In this document: in pieces, positions 8,464-17,958 of the stretch
How positions within the stretch are numbered: position 1 is the first letter of the stretch
Layout: each line of letters starts with the position of its first letter
Source: Enterobacter sp. 10-1
Lineage (GTDB): Bacteria; Pseudomonadota; Gammaproteobacteria; Enterobacterales; Enterobacteriaceae
DNA length: 64,000 bases
Assembly (NCBI GenBank): GCA_002270295.1
Contig: NISF01000004.1
Span: 489,696 to 553,695, forward strand
Direction: 5' to 3'
Made by a program: the position numbers and the translations under genes
Notes under the pieces: model-generated
Seen by the model: the letters and a program-made list of their open reading frames with translations, nothing else
What the model was told of the DNA's origin: nothing
The model's database searches: none

Positions 8464-8935
8464 GGTGATTATCATGCTGCTGCTGACGCTGCTGGTCGGC
8501 TGCAAAGAGGAGAAGCTGGCGCGCGGCGAGGCGGCGCCCGCGCTGGCGGCCTTCGATCTTCAGGATAATGCGGCCAGCCTTGAACGCTGGCGCGGCAAGG
8601 CTATCTATCTTAATTTCTGGTCCGCCGGCTGCGGCGGCTGCCTGGCGGAGATGGATACCCTGCAGGCGCTCAGCCAGCGCTGGCCGGATAAAGTGGTGGT
8701 GGTGGGGGTGAATACCGATCCCGACAGCGTAGAGATCGCGCCGCTGCTGGCAAAGCACGGGATCAGCTATCCGGTGCTGCGCGATCGGCTGAAAATAACC
8801 CAGGAGCGCTATCAGGTTATCGGCACCCCGACGTCGGTGCTGATTGATAGCCGCGGGCGGGTGGTGGATCTGCATCAGGGCTGGCGTAAACCGGAGGAGC
8901 TGCAGGCGGTATTCAGCCAGCTGGCGCAGCGCTAA
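8450..8935 (+). CDS. TlpA-like thioredoxin lipoprotein
   Basis: The 161-residue protein begins with a lipoprotein signal whose lipobox LLVGC puts the lipidated cysteine at residue 18. The thioredoxin fold follows, with W57 and the redox motif CGGC (C61-C64) and the cis-proline segment GTPTSVLID. It is a TlpA/ResA-type reductase in the periplasm. It ends the iron operon. As I recall, Campylobacter P19 loci carry two thioredoxin-like genes at this point; only one is present here. Likely job: supply reducing equivalents to the periplasmic parts of the system (inference). Confidence 0.83.
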   Translation: MRMPKVIIMLLLTLLVGCKEEKLARGEAAPALAAFDLQDNAASLERWRGKAIYLNFWSAGCGGCLAEMDTLQALSQRWPDKVVVVGVNTDPDSVEIAPLLAKHGISYPVLRDRLKITQERYQVIGTPTSVLIDSRGRVVDLHQGWRKPEELQAVFSQLAQR

Positions 8936-8937
8936 GC

Positions 8938-8967
8938 GGCTTCCCCGGGACTTGCCCGGGGTAAGCC
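8938..8967. terminator. Convergent hairpin between the iron operon and the class II aldolase gene
   Basis: GGCTT + CCCCGGG (8938-8949) pairs with CCCGGGG and AAGCC (8955-8967) around an ACTTG loop, with one bulged base. The hairpin lies between two convergent genes. No long T-run follows on either strand, so terminator function is inferred from position and stability. Confidence 0.55.
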
Positions 8968-8976
8968 TGGCGCAGT

Positions 8977-9708
8977 TTAGTCAAGCAGCGAAGGATCGGC
9001 GTCGATCATCAGCTGTTTCATTTCCTCAAAATGCTGACGGGAAAAGTCGGTAATTTTTTCCCAGTCGGCGGCGGTTTTCTCCGCCACCTCGTCGGACAGA
9101 ACCTTCAGCGGCCGGCCGGTTGACCAGGCGGTGACCAGAATCTGGCAGGCTCGCTCGAGGGTCCAGATATCGTCAAACGCCTCGCCGATGGAGCCGGCGG
9201 TCACCAGCACCCCGTGATTGCCCATCAGCAGACGGCGTTTATCCGCCAGCAGCCCCGCCAGCCGCGCCCCTTCTGCGGCGGTATCCGCCATCCCGCCGTA
9301 CAGCGTATCGACCGCCACGCGCTGAAAGTAGCGCGCGGTGTTTTGATCGATCGGCAGGATCTGCGGCTGCTCGAGGCAGGCGACGCTGGTGGCATACACC
9401 GGATGCAGATGCAGCACCGCCCGGGCCTGCGGCAGCCGCTGGTGAATCTGCCCGTGGATAGCCCATGCCGTCGCGTCAACGTCCGCGCGGTGGGCGTTAT
9501 CTTCATCATCGGCGTTCAGCAGCAGCAGATCGCTGGCGCGAATGCGTGAGAAGTGCCGCCACTTCGGGTTAAGCAGGAATGTTTTGCCGTCCGGCGACAG
9601 GGCGGCGCTAAAGTGGTTGGCGACCGCCTCGTGCATGCCGAGGTGGGCAACAATGCGCAGCGTCGCCGCCAGGTCGATACGCGTTTGTTCTTCAAGAGAG
9701 TAGGCCAC
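8977..9708 (-). CDS. Class II aldolase/adducin family protein
   Basis: The 243-residue protein has the class II aldolase/adducin fold. ANHFSA near the N-terminus, HLHPVYAT in the middle and MGNHGVLV later are the usual phosphate- and zinc-site segments, with the HxH pair as metal ligands. Relatives include fuculose-phosphate aldolase and several decarboxylases and epimerases, so the reaction cannot be fixed. The start is a GTG five bases after the stop of the upstream binding-protein gene, with GGAA nearby, placing it last in the ABC/PhyH operon. It may cleave or rearrange a product of the dioxygenase (inference). Confidence 0.78.
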   Translation of the reverse strand: MAYSLEEQTRIDLAATLRIVAHLGMHEAVANHFSAALSPDGKTFLLNPKWRHFSRIRASDLLLLNADDEDNAHRADVDATAWAIHGQIHQRLPQARAVLHLHPVYATSVACLEQPQILPIDQNTARYFQRVAVDTLYGGMADTAAEGARLAGLLADKRRLLMGNHGVLVTAGSIGEAFDDIWTLERACQILVTAWSTGRPLKVLSDEVAEKTAADWEKITDFSRQHFEEMKQLMIDADPSLLD

Positions 9709-9713
9709 GGGCG

Positions 9714-10532
9714 TTATTCCACTTTCGGCATCAGGTCGTTGAGGTCTGCCGCCGTCGGCGGCTGGAAGTTATACTTTTTCAGCAGGGCGGCATACTCCGG
9801 CGTGGCGCTGAACTTCTTCAGCCCCTCTTCAAGCGCGGTCTTCACTTCGCTGTTGCCTTTTTTCACCCCAAAGCCGTTGAGTACCGGGTAGATCAGCGTC
9901 GTGGAAGAGATGGCGATCCGATCGCCCAGCTTGTCGACCACGCCGCGCGCCACCGCCGCATCGGTGATCTGCGCCTCCACCGCCCGCGACAGCAGCGCCT
10001 GGGTGGTTTGCGGATCGGTGGCGTATTCGCTGAGCGCAATCGGCGGCAGCCCTTTTTTCACGCAGTAGTCGGCGGACAGCTTTTGCAGCTGCGCCAGCCA
10101 CGAGGTGGCGCCCATCGAGCCAATCTTATGGCCGCAAAACTCTTCCGGCGTCTTCGGCTGATAGCTGGCGCCCTTCAGGGCCAGTATCGACTCGCCGCTT
10201 TTCAGGTACGGAACCATATCGATAACCTTCAGCCGTTCGGCGGTGATATACATCGACGAGTTGGTGATATCGAAGCGTCCGCCCTGCAGTCCGGGGATCA
10301 GATTCGGGAAGCGGGTATCAAGGTTGACCGCCTCGCGGCCCATCGTTTTGGCAATCCCGGCGAGAAACTCGATATCAAAACCGGTGGGCTTGTTGTTTTC
10401 AATGTATTCGTAGGGGAAAAAGGTCATATCCGAACCGGCAATGATTTTTCCCGGCTGCTGAAAGGCCGCCTGGGCGCTAGCCGCGCTCAGAGCGCCAACG
10501 GTGCAGAGGAGCAGGGTATTTAAGCGTTTCAT
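9714..10532 (-). CDS. Periplasmic amino-acid-type ABC substrate-binding protein
   Basis: The 272-residue protein has a signal peptide (MKRLNTLLLCTVGALSAASAQA) and a type 3 solute-binding domain. GSDMTFFPYEYIENNKPTGFD is typical of polar amino-acid binders. ATG 10532 is selected because GGAG lies nine bases before it, while an ATG six bases upstream would be too close. It works with the fused permease/ATPase encoded at 11458-12978. The ligand is unknown; the neighbouring 2-oxoglutarate-type dioxygenases suggest a compound that is hydroxylated after uptake. Confidence 0.85.
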   Translation of the reverse strand: MKRLNTLLLCTVGALSAASAQAAFQQPGKIIAGSDMTFFPYEYIENNKPTGFDIEFLAGIAKTMGREAVNLDTRFPNLIPGLQGGRFDITNSSMYITAERLKVIDMVPYLKSGESILALKGASYQPKTPEEFCGHKIGSMGATSWLAQLQKLSADYCVKKGLPPIALSEYATDPQTTQALLSRAVEAQITDAAVARGVVDKLGDRIAISSTTLIYPVLNGFGVKKGNSEVKTALEEGLKKFSATPEYAALLKKYNFQPPTAADLNDLMPKVE

Positions 10533-10558
10533 AAACATATCTCCAAAGTGGGGGGCAA

Positions 10559-11431
10559 TCACATGCTGGCAAGGTCGTTTCCGGCCTGCTGTACGAAGAA
10601 CGAGGCGCCGCGCGGCTTCTGCGGCAGACGAACATGGTTGGCGACGCTGCGTACCAGCCCGCTTTCTACGCCGGCGACCATCTGTCCGGCGTGGACGCAG
10701 GGCAGTGGATTTTCGCCGAACGGCAGGGCGTCTTCGGCGGCGTAAACGCTGATAAACAGGGTGCGCGGCAGATCGGTTTCATTGGGGCTGGAGGCGTGGA
10801 GCAGCCGGGTGTGCATAAAGCACACCGAGCCGGACGGGCCAAAGCAGGCTTCGGGCTGCTGACAGTGGGTCGCCACCACCTCGTCATCGACCGCGCCGGT
10901 AAACCGCGACTCCTGCCAGTGCGACCACAGCGGCCCCTTATGACTTCCCGGCACTACGTTCAGCGGGCCGTTCTCCGGCGTCACGTCGCTGACCATCAGC
11001 AGGGCGGTGATAATGTCGTCGTTGCTGTGCGGCGTGAACAGAAAATCCTGATGCCATTTCACCTGGGTGGCGGTATGCGGCAGCTTGGAGTTAATTTTGC
11101 TGTGATGAAAGCGGGTGCCGCTGCCGCCGATAAGCTGCGCGGCAATGGCCGCCATCCGCGAATCCAGCGCGGCGCGCCGGTAGGCCGCGGAGATCTCCGT
11201 CGGCGAGCTGACGCGGCGCAGCGACGGATGATCGGGGCGATGATCGCTTTCGAGGTCGAAGCGCGGGCGGCCGTCCTCGGTCTCTCCCCAGGCGTCGCCG
11301 TGATGACGGCTTTCGTCTACCCAACCGTCAAAATCCTGCTGAAGCTCGGCGATCTCCGAGGGGGAAAGCACCCCCTCAATCACCAGAAAACCCTGCTGAT
11401 GAAACTGTTCGATTTGCCACTGCGCAATCAT
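10559..11431 (-). CDS. PhyH-family Fe(II)/2-oxoglutarate dioxygenase
   Basis: The 290-residue protein carries the facial-triad pieces of phytanoyl-CoA dioxygenase-like enzymes: WHQDF (H127, D129) and a distal His in LLHASSP (H212), with R223 as a plausible 2-oxoglutarate anchor. The family hydroxylates or oxidatively cleaves small substrates such as ectoine, phosphonates and amino acids using Fe(II), O2 and 2-oxoglutarate. ATG 11431 has AAAGGA eight bases upstream; a GTG five codons earlier is less well placed. It sits between the genes for the fused permease/ATPase and the binding protein. The substrate is unknown. Confidence 0.82.
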   Translation of the reverse strand: MIAQWQIEQFHQQGFLVIEGVLSPSEIAELQQDFDGWVDESRHHGDAWGETEDGRPRFDLESDHRPDHPSLRRVSSPTEISAAYRRAALDSRMAAIAAQLIGGSGTRFHHSKINSKLPHTATQVKWHQDFLFTPHSNDDIITALLMVSDVTPENGPLNVVPGSHKGPLWSHWQESRFTGAVDDEVVATHCQQPEACFGPSGSVCFMHTRLLHASSPNETDLPRTLFISVYAAEDALPFGENPLPCVHAGQMVAGVESGLVRSVANHVRLPQKPRGASFFVQQAGNDLASM

Positions 11432-11457
11432 ATTTTTTCCTTTCACAAACGGAGCGG

Positions 11458-12978
11458 TTAAGCCAGAGAGACGTCTTTCAGGAAGGCGTCAACGCGCGGG
11501 TGATTGCCGTCGCGCATCGACTGAGGCGTGTCGTCGCAAACCACGCGCCCTTTTTCCATAAAGACAATTCGGTCAGAAACTTTGAAAGCAAAATTCATCT
11601 CGTGCGTCACGATAACCATCGTGATGCCCTCATCAGCCAGCGATTCGATAACCTGGAGCACTTCGTTGACCTTTTCCGGGTCCAGCGCGGAGGTCGGTTC
11701 ATCAAACAGCATGATTTGCGGGCGCATCATCAGGGCGCGGGCGATAGCCACCCGCTGCTGCTGGCCGCCGGAAAGCTGGTGCGGGTACTTCCACGCGTGT
11801 TCGAGCATGCCGACCTTATGCAGCAGTTCGCAGGCGCGCTGCCTGAGCTCCGCCTCCGCCGCCAGCCGGTGATAGCGCGGGGCCAGCAGCAGGTTGCCGA
11901 ATACGGTCAGGTGGGGGAACAGGTTGAAGCTCTGAAAGACCATGCCAATATTCAGCCGGTGCTCGGCGTTCTCCATAAAGCGCGGCTTCTGCATGCCCTG
12001 GCGATCGAGGTGAATAAACGGCTGGCCGTTGATGCGGATCTCGCCGTTGTCGATCTGCTCCAGGCCGTTGAGCAGGCGAATGAGCGTGGTTTTGCCGGAG
12101 CCGGAAGGGCCGATCACCGATACCACTTCCCCGGGCTGGATCTGCAGGCTGACGGCGCCCAGCACCTCCACGTTGTTGTAGGCCTTATGCAGTTTCGAAG
12201 CCTGCAGCGCCGGCTGGCGGGTATCGACGGCGCTGCGGGCGGCGGGCGGCCGGGCGGCGGTTGCCAGCGCCAGCATGCCAGCGTCGACCGGGCGGGTCGT
12301 TTTACGCTGGGTAACGTCGAGATAGTTCTCCAGCCGTTTCAGCAGGAAGTCGAAAACGGTGACGATCAGCACGTAGTAGAACGCCACCGCCGCCATAGTC
12401 TCCATCACCAAAAAGTTTTGCGAATAGAGGCGCTGGCCGACCATCAAAATCTCGGTCAGGGAGATGACGGAAACCAGCGAGCTGAGCTTGACGATAGCAA
12501 TATACTCATTGGCCAGCGCCGGCAGCGCCACCCGCAGCGCCTGGGGAATAATCACCCGCCACTGCGTGCCGCCATAGCGCAGCCCTAAGGCTCGCGCAGC
12601 CTCGGCCTGGCCTTTGGCGATGGACAGCAGCCCGCCGCGGTGGATCTCGGCGACGTAGGCCGCTTCACTGAGCACCATCGCCAGCAGGCCGGCCCAGAAA
12701 GGATCGTTGAGCACCGCCGCGAAGGAGGGCACCGTCTGCGGCAGGTTATAGACGAAAATCAGCAGAACCAGCAGCGGCAGGCTGCGAAACAGCCAGATAT
12801 AGAGCCGGGCAGGGACGTTAAAGAGCCTGCGCGGCGACTGCTTGGCGAGGGCGAGAATAAAGCCCAGCACAATACTGCAACCCCAGGTCAGCAGACTCAA
12901 TTTAATGACAGTCCAGGTGGCCTGCCAAAAATCTGCGTCGCTGAGCAGACTTAACATGTAGTTCCAGTTAAACATCAT
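11458..12978 (-). CDS. Fused amino-acid ABC permease and ATPase
   Basis: This 506-residue protein joins two ABC parts that are normally separate. Residues 1 to about 220 are a HisM/GlnP-type permease with about five helices and the EAA loop ([22 protein letters not shown]). A proline/alanine-rich linker follows (about 230-255). The rest is a polar amino-acid ATPase with Walker [10 protein letters not shown], signature LSGGQQQR and Walker [14 protein letters not shown] single polypeptide acting as a homodimer would supply both halves of the transporter. It is the first gene of the operon, divergent from the LysR gene. Either of two adjacent ATG codons (12978 or 12975) could start it. Confidence 0.87.
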   Translation of the reverse strand: MMFNWNYMLSLLSDADFWQATWTVIKLSLLTWGCSIVLGFILALAKQSPRRLFNVPARLYIWLFRSLPLLVLLIFVYNLPQTVPSFAAVLNDPFWAGLLAMVLSEAAYVAEIHRGGLLSIAKGQAEAARALGLRYGGTQWRVIIPQALRVALPALANEYIAIVKLSSLVSVISLTEILMVGQRLYSQNFLVMETMAAVAFYYVLIVTVFDFLLKRLENYLDVTQRKTTRPVDAGMLALATAARPPAARSAVDTRQPALQASKLHKAYNNVEVLGAVSLQIQPGEVVSVIGPSGSGKTTLIRLLNGLEQIDNGEIRINGQPFIHLDRQGMQKPRFMENAEHRLNIGMVFQSFNLFPHLTVFGNLLLAPRYHRLAAEAELRQRACELLHKVGMLEHAWKYPHQLSGGQQQRVAIARALMMRPQIMLFDEPTSALDPEKVNEVLQVIESLADEGITMVIVTHEMNFAFKVSDRIVFMEKGRVVCDDTPQSMRDGNHPRVDAFLKDVSLA

Positions 12979-13478
12979 GGGCTATTTCACTCGCCATAAT
13001 TAACGGACATGAAGGCAATGCCGATGTTCTAAAATGGGGCATTGCCAGTATTTATCGGGCAATAACACTATGCTGGCACTCTTCGCTGTGAGGCAATTAG
13101 TAAATTTTTGGCCTTTAAGTTTAAAAAAACTATATAGGCAGATTAATTTCAATAAATTTAAAGCAATGAGTGCGAAACAAGAACTAAACATTAAAAAAAC
13201 AATTGCTGCTATTGGTCAACGGAATCATCGGCTAAATTCGCCGTTGCGCGATACTGGGGCGCGTGAATGATTTATTTGGTGCAGCCTGATTCATATTGGT
13301 GCAATTAATCCGACGGTTAATGATTTTAATTATTTGTACCCGTTCCGCGCGATGAATAACCCATTCGTCCGCAGGGGGAAAGCGTCTCTTAGCCGGGGAG
13401 TGGCACGATGCTTGCAATCGGCATATCAGGAAACTATGCCGTTTCTGTGAGAAACAATATTTCATAAAGGGTAAGGCT
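12979..13478. other. Divergent regulatory region between ABC operon and LysR gene
   Basis: These 500 bases separate the minus-strand transporter operon from the plus-strand LysR regulator. The part from about 13080 to 13330 is much richer in A and T than its neighbours. No convincing coding frame was found; the short frames here lack ribosome sites and recognisable composition. It should hold both promoters and the LysR-type operator, but I could not single out a T-N11-A site with confidence. Confidence 0.5.
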
Positions 13479-14393
13479 ATGACGCGATTCACGCTCAAAC
13501 AACTCAAATACTTTGTTACCGTTGTGGAGACCGAAAGCATCGCCGAAGCCTCCCGACAGCTGCATATTGCCCAGCCGTCGATCTCGATTGCGATAAAAAA
13601 CCTGGAGGGCACCTTCGAGCAGCAGCTGTTTATTCGCCATCACGCGCAGGGCGTTTCGCTCACCCCCTGCGGGCGCCGTTTTTATGAGAAGGCCAAGGAG
13701 CTGCTGCGGCTCTCCTACGAGTTTGAGCAAAACTCGCGCGCCGATAAGGAGCTGGTTTCCGGCACTATTTCAGTGGGATGCTTTGAGTCCGTCGCTCCGC
13801 TATATATGCCAAAGCTGGTGGCCGGGTTTAAAAAGATGTATCCCGAAATAACCCTCCAGCTCTACGATGGCGAACAGCACGAATTAATGCACGGTCTGCA
13901 TCGCGGGCGTTTTGATTTAGCGCTGGTTTACGATCTGGAATTAGGCCACTCGATCAGTAAAGAGATGCTCAATGCCCCGCATAAACCCTATGCGCTATTA
14001 CCGGCCAGCCATCCGCTGGCGCAAAAAAAGAGCGTCACGCTGCAGGAATTAAGTCAGGAGCCGATGATTTTGCTCGATGCGGTGCCGAGTAAAAACTATT
14101 TTATTACCATTTTTAAAGAGAAGGGCTATCACCCACAGGTGGCCTATAGCTCCCCGTCAATTGAAATGGTGCGCTGTATGGTCGGGCAGGGTTTGGGCTT
14201 CTCGGTATTAGTGACCCGGCCGCTTTGCGATATGACCTACGACGGCGAGCGGCTGGTCCAGCTGGATATTGAAGATCAAATGCCGGCCTCGACATTAATT
14301 ATGGCGCACCTCGCCAATAATGAACCTACCCGGCCAACTCAGCTTTTCATGGACTATTGTCGCAGCATTGAGTTAACTCCGGCGCTGGTTTAG
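13479..14393 (+). CDS. LysR-family transcriptional regulator
   Basis: The 304-residue protein begins with a LysR winged-helix domain (MTRFTLKQLKYFVTV, then ASRQLHIAQPSISIAIKNLE) and has a C-terminal periplasmic-binding-like effector domain. LysR regulators usually control the divergent operon and respond to its substrate or an intermediate. Here that is the amino-acid ABC/PhyH/aldolase set, and perhaps the second PhyH gene downstream. AAGGGTAAGG precedes the ATG. Confidence 0.85.
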   Translation: MTRFTLKQLKYFVTVVETESIAEASRQLHIAQPSISIAIKNLEGTFEQQLFIRHHAQGVSLTPCGRRFYEKAKELLRLSYEFEQNSRADKELVSGTISVGCFESVAPLYMPKLVAGFKKMYPEITLQLYDGEQHELMHGLHRGRFDLALVYDLELGHSISKEMLNAPHKPYALLPASHPLAQKKSVTLQELSQEPMILLDAVPSKNYFITIFKEKGYHPQVAYSSPSIEMVRCMVGQGLGFSVLVTRPLCDMTYDGERLVQLDIEDQMPASTLIMAHLANNEPTRPTQLFMDYCRSIELTPALV

Positions 14394-14734
14394 CCGGTCA
14401 CTAACGAGGGGCGAGGATATATATTGTCACGCGTCTGAGAGCCTATCTCCAGGCTATTTTATTTGTCATTTTGAACGCCCTTCAGGGCGGCCCGGAGGGT
14501 GAGCCTGGCGAGTCCATCCTCGCGTACTACCTGTACCCTGCGGTTTCTTCGCGCTGGCCGTGTTCAAACTGCCAGCAGCAATAACGCCTGGTGGGACAGG
14601 CTCTGAGGCTCATAAATTTCTATTGCGAGGATCGTTTTATAATAATTTACCATTCGACGCTGGCTAAATAACCTGAGTCCGCTGACGCCCGGCGTCATCA
14701 ACTCAATCATTTATCCAGCACAGGACGGTTAGCT
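14394..14734. other. Intergenic region between LysR gene and second PhyH gene
   Basis: The 341 bases hold no coding frame I can support. A small GC hairpin, CGCCCT/AGGGCG (14476-14489), lies shortly after the LysR stop. An AT-rich stretch at about 14635-14670 is the likeliest promoter for the downstream dioxygenase. The gap is long enough that this gene probably has its own promoter. Confidence 0.4.
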
Positions 14735-15553
14735 ATGCACAATCAGCGTTATCCGCAGATCGACCGGCAGACGATCGATACCTACCAGACGGATGGAGTG
14801 GTGTTACTGAAAGGCGTGTTCACCCCGTGGATCGACGGCCTGGCGAGCGGCGTGGCGGAACTGATGGCCAACCCCAGCGAGTACGGGCACGCCAGAACGG
14901 TGGTGCCGAAAGACGGCTCCGCGCCTTTTTTCCAGGATTACTGCAACTGGTCCCGGATCGCCGATTTTGAGCAGTTTGTCAGGCAGTCGCCGGCGGCGGA
15001 AATTGCCGCCGCCCTGATGCAATCAACAACGGCGAAATTTTTCCACGAGCACACTCTGGTCAAGCCGGCCGGCGGCAGCACGGTGACCCCCTGGCATCAC
15101 GATCAGCCCTACTACTGCGTTGAGGGGCGGCAGAACATCAGCTTCTGGATCCCGCTGGACCCGGTCGCTCAGGAGATTTCGCTGCGCTGTATCCGCGGCT
15201 CCCATCTGTGGGGAGAGGAGTTCAGCCCGACCCGCTTCAACGGCTCGAAGCTCTACCAGCACGGTCGCTTTAAGGAGCTGCCGGACATTGACGCCCGTCA
15301 GGATGATTACGATATCGTCAGCTGGGCGCTGGAGCCGGGCGATGCGGTCGCCTTTCACTACCGGACGGTGCACGGGGCCAGAGGTAACGCCACGGCGCGG
15401 GCGCGACGGGTCTTCTCCGCCCGCTGGGTTGGCGACGACGCCACTTTTGTTGACCGCGGGGGCGTGACCTCGCCGCCGTTCCCGGAGCTGACGCTGCAGG
15501 ATGGCGACGCGCTGGTTTCACCGCTGTTCCCGCAGGTCTGGCCGCGGGGGTAA
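14735..15553 (+). CDS. Second PhyH-family dioxygenase
   Basis: The 272-residue protein has the iron ligands of the PhyH family: PWHHDQPYY (H121, D123) and a distal His in RTVHGARG (H213), followed by arginines that can hold 2-oxoglutarate. It differs clearly from the dioxygenase at 10559 (HHD against HQD, and a different C-terminal half), so it is a different enzyme and not a recent duplicate. AGGACGG precedes the ATG. Position next to the LysR gene suggests the same regulon, though its link to the ABC operon is inferred. Confidence 0.8.
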   Translation: MHNQRYPQIDRQTIDTYQTDGVVLLKGVFTPWIDGLASGVAELMANPSEYGHARTVVPKDGSAPFFQDYCNWSRIADFEQFVRQSPAAEIAAALMQSTTAKFFHEHTLVKPAGGSTVTPWHHDQPYYCVEGRQNISFWIPLDPVAQEISLRCIRGSHLWGEEFSPTRFNGSKLYQHGRFKELPDIDARQDDYDIVSWALEPGDAVAFHYRTVHGARGNATARARRVFSARWVGDDATFVDRGGVTSPPFPELTLQDGDALVSPLFPQVWPRG

Positions 15554-15647
15554 CGGAGGCTCCCCTGCCGGAGCCGGGATGCCGGCTGTCGTAATGACCG
15601 GGCGCCCGGCGGCGGGGAGCATCGTTTTGCCTGACGGCGTTTGGCGA

Positions 15648-16598
15648 TTAAATATACTGACTGAGTAAAGTCTCAAGACTGTTTTGATCGGCGGCAAACA
15701 GACGAATACCTTCGGCGAGCTTCTCAACTGCCATCGGATCTTGGTGATGCGCCCAGTAGAACTCCGCTTCACTCATCGCCTCGGGTTTGGGCTGAACCTG
15801 ACCTTCATACGCCAGCGGAGCGGGTACTGGCCCCTCATTTTGCTGTAATTGCGCCAGCAGCGCCGGAGAGACGGTCAGGCGGTCGCAGCCGTTAAGCGCC
15901 AGTACCTGTTCCGGCGTGCGGAAGCTGGCGCCCATCACCACCGTCCGGTATCCGTGCTGTTTGTAGAAACGATAGATTTTTTGTACCGACGCAACGCCAG
16001 GGTCGTTATCGACAGTGAAAAGGGTGTCCGGATGGTTGTGCTTGTACCAGTCGTAGATACGGCCAACAAAGGGAGAAATCAGGAAAACTCCCGCGTCGGC
16101 GCACGCTCTGGCCTGGGCAAAGGAGAAAAGCAGCGTCAGGTTGCACTGAATCCCCTCTTTTTCCAGCGTTTCGGCGGCGCGGATCCCTTGCCAGGTGGCG
16201 GCTAGCTTAATCAGTACGCGATCTTTGCCGACGCCTTTCTCCTGGTACAGGGCAATGATATCGCGCGCTTTATTGATGCTGGCGTCAGTGTCAAAAGAGA
16301 GGCGGGCATCCACTTCGGTTGAAATACGCCCGGGTACGCTTTTCAGGATCAGTGCGCCGATGCTGACCGCGAGATAGTCGGCGATGTCGGAAGGGCGAAC
16401 CGTTTTTCCGGCCTGGCGAGACTTCACCGCCGCAGCGGCATCTTTCACCAGTTTCTGATACTGCGCGAGCTGTGCCGCTTTGTAGATAAGCGACGGATTT
16501 GTGGTTGCATCCTCGGGCTGATAAGCCATGATGCTGTCGATATCCCCACTGTCGGCAACAATCGTTGTCCGCTGCTTCAGTTGTTCAAGCTGATTCAT
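15648..16598 (-). CDS. tal: Transaldolase
   Basis: The 316-residue protein matches transaldolase A/B over its full length: [13 protein letters not shown] near the N-terminus, the [16 protein letters not shown] segment with the Schiff-base lysine, and [13 protein letters not shown]. It moves a dihydroxyacetone unit from sedoheptulose-7-phosphate or fructose-6-phosphate to an aldose phosphate. ATG 16598 has CAGG eight bases upstream. As the last gene of the first PTS operon it is probably a dedicated isozyme working with the transketolase encoded on the other strand at 23124. Confidence 0.92.
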   Translation of the reverse strand: MNQLEQLKQRTTIVADSGDIDSIMAYQPEDATTNPSLIYKAAQLAQYQKLVKDAAAAVKSRQAGKTVRPSDIADYLAVSIGALILKSVPGRISTEVDARLSFDTDASINKARDIIALYQEKGVGKDRVLIKLAATWQGIRAAETLEKEGIQCNLTLLFSFAQARACADAGVFLISPFVGRIYDWYKHNHPDTLFTVDNDPGVASVQKIYRFYKQHGYRTVVMGASFRTPEQVLALNGCDRLTVSPALLAQLQQNEGPVPAPLAYEGQVQPKPEAMSEAEFYWAHHQDPMAVEKLAEGIRLFAADQNSLETLLSQYI

Positions 16599-16633
16599 AA
16601 CCATTACCTGTTTTTTAATCCGATTACTGACAT

Positions 16634-16664
16634 AACAAGGAGGGACCCTGGCCCTCTCCTTGTT
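16634..16664. repeat. Intercistronic hairpin upstream of the transaldolase gene
   Basis: AACAAGGAG (16634-16642) and CTCCTTGTT (16656-16664) form a perfect 9-bp stem in the 97-base gap between the GatZ-like gene and the transaldolase gene. There is no T-run on the transcribed strand; mRNA stabilisation or partial attenuation is possible. Confidence 0.5.
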
Positions 16665-16695
16665 ATTGATGCATGGCGTTAAGCTGGCTGAACGG

Positions 16696-17949
16696 TTATT
16701 TCGCCTGCGCGACGCGGGTGGTCAGGCCGGGCATATTGAAGCACTCGGCTTCGTTCTGGATCATATCTTTAATTTTATTGACCACGTAACGTTCAGGCTC
16801 CACGCCAAACGATTGCAGATTGGCAAACAGGGTCCGCATCTCTTTAACCACCGCTGGTTTTTCATAATTATAATGACCGCTGAGTTCGAGGATCTCTTTC
16901 AGCAATTCTGGCTCACTGAAGATTTGCTCTTCGGATTTATTTTTGTGCTCATCGGTCATCCACTTTTCCCATTTGTGGCTGAGTACGCACTCGCGGGTCA
17001 ATACGGTTTTCAAATCAGAGGCCGACTTGATAAAGCCTTTCGCCGCCAGATCTTTTTCCACTTCCGCGAGCTTCAGATACGCGCGGGTTTCGATGGTGCC
17101 GTAAGCCGGAGCGACGTTCATCGCCGTGATCCCCAGCCCCGGATGTTTGAGCAGGATCTCATCCGGTAGATAGTCGCCGTTATGCTCTTTCAAACCCACG
17201 CCATGACGGGTGCTGATCGCTGAGAGCTCGGCGGACTGCTTGTCGTTGAAATGGCCGACATTTTTAGTCAGGCGGGTCAGGGTTCCGGTCTGGCCGACAA
17301 TAAACAGCGGCTGCGGCAGCGCTTCGGCGGCCAGGCGCTTATTGAGCTCGATAATAAAACCTTCATAGGCGTTGACGTCAGTCAGGCCGCCGTTGGTCTC
17401 TTCAGTGCCGACTTCATAGAAGAACTCTTTCAGGCTGTTAGCCTTGCGGTACTCTTCACAGAAGCGAATCAGTTCAACGGTACGGCTGAGGACCAGTTCA
17501 ATATCAATCACTTTGCCGACAACATACGGGTCTTTGGTCGGGTCGATATGCAGCAGATCAAAACCGGCATCCATATCAATCTGATAAGAGCGGCGGGCCA
17601 GCTTCATCGCTTCGTCTTCCGGAATATGGTCTTTACGCTCTTTATCGCGCTGCCACGGACCGCCGTGGTCGCGACAGAGGAAATAGTCGCCATCAAAGCC
17701 GACTTTTTCCGCCATGGCTTTCAGGTCGGCGGCAAAGCGGAACTGATCCCAGTTGTTGACGTAACCGGCACCAAATTCATCGGCATCGACCTGGTTACGG
17801 CTGGCGATAAACATCAGCGGCAGATCTTTTTCTTTGCCCAGTTCAAAGCATGCCTGAATTAACGCCGGAGACATTGGGCCAATACCCAACATGGTGGATT
17901 TCCCGCCGTTGACAATATAATCGACGTACTGTTTCATGGTGTTTTTCAT
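16696..17949 (-). CDS. GatZ/KbaZ-like protein (tagatose-bisphosphate aldolase non-catalytic subunit family)
   Basis: The 417-residue protein aligns by eye with the GatZ/KbaZ family: [12 protein letters not shown] at the start, [15 protein letters not shown], a GTEETNGG stretch and KEHNGDYLP. In gat and kba systems this protein stabilises the class II aldolase GatY/KbaY, but no GatY/KbaY gene is present here. Some family members are reported to epimerise hexulose 6-phosphates at C4, and a stand-alone enzyme would fit this operon. GAGGAG precedes ATG 17949. It lies nine bases downstream of the PTS EIIC gene. Confidence 0.72.
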   Translation of the reverse strand: MKNTMKQYVDYIVNGGKSTMLGIGPMSPALIQACFELGKEKDLPLMFIASRNQVDADEFGAGYVNNWDQFRFAADLKAMAEKVGFDGDYFLCRDHGGPWQRDKERKDHIPEDEAMKLARRSYQIDMDAGFDLLHIDPTKDPYVVGKVIDIELVLSRTVELIRFCEEYRKANSLKEFFYEVGTEETNGGLTDVNAYEGFIIELNKRLAAEALPQPLFIVGQTGTLTRLTKNVGHFNDKQSAELSAISTRHGVGLKEHNGDYLPDEILLKHPGLGITAMNVAPAYGTIETRAYLKLAEVEKDLAAKGFIKSASDLKTVLTRECVLSHKWEKWMTDEHKNKSEEQIFSEPELLKEILELSGHYNYEKPAVVKEMRTLFANLQSFGVEPERYVVNKIKDMIQNEAECFNMPGLTTRVAQAK

Positions 17950-17958
17950 AATAACTCC

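Noticed and set aside
13034..13270. 78-codon frame between the fused ABC gene and the LysR gene
   Set aside because: No ribosome site, AT-biased composition and no recognisable motif; the region is better explained as divergent promoter DNA.
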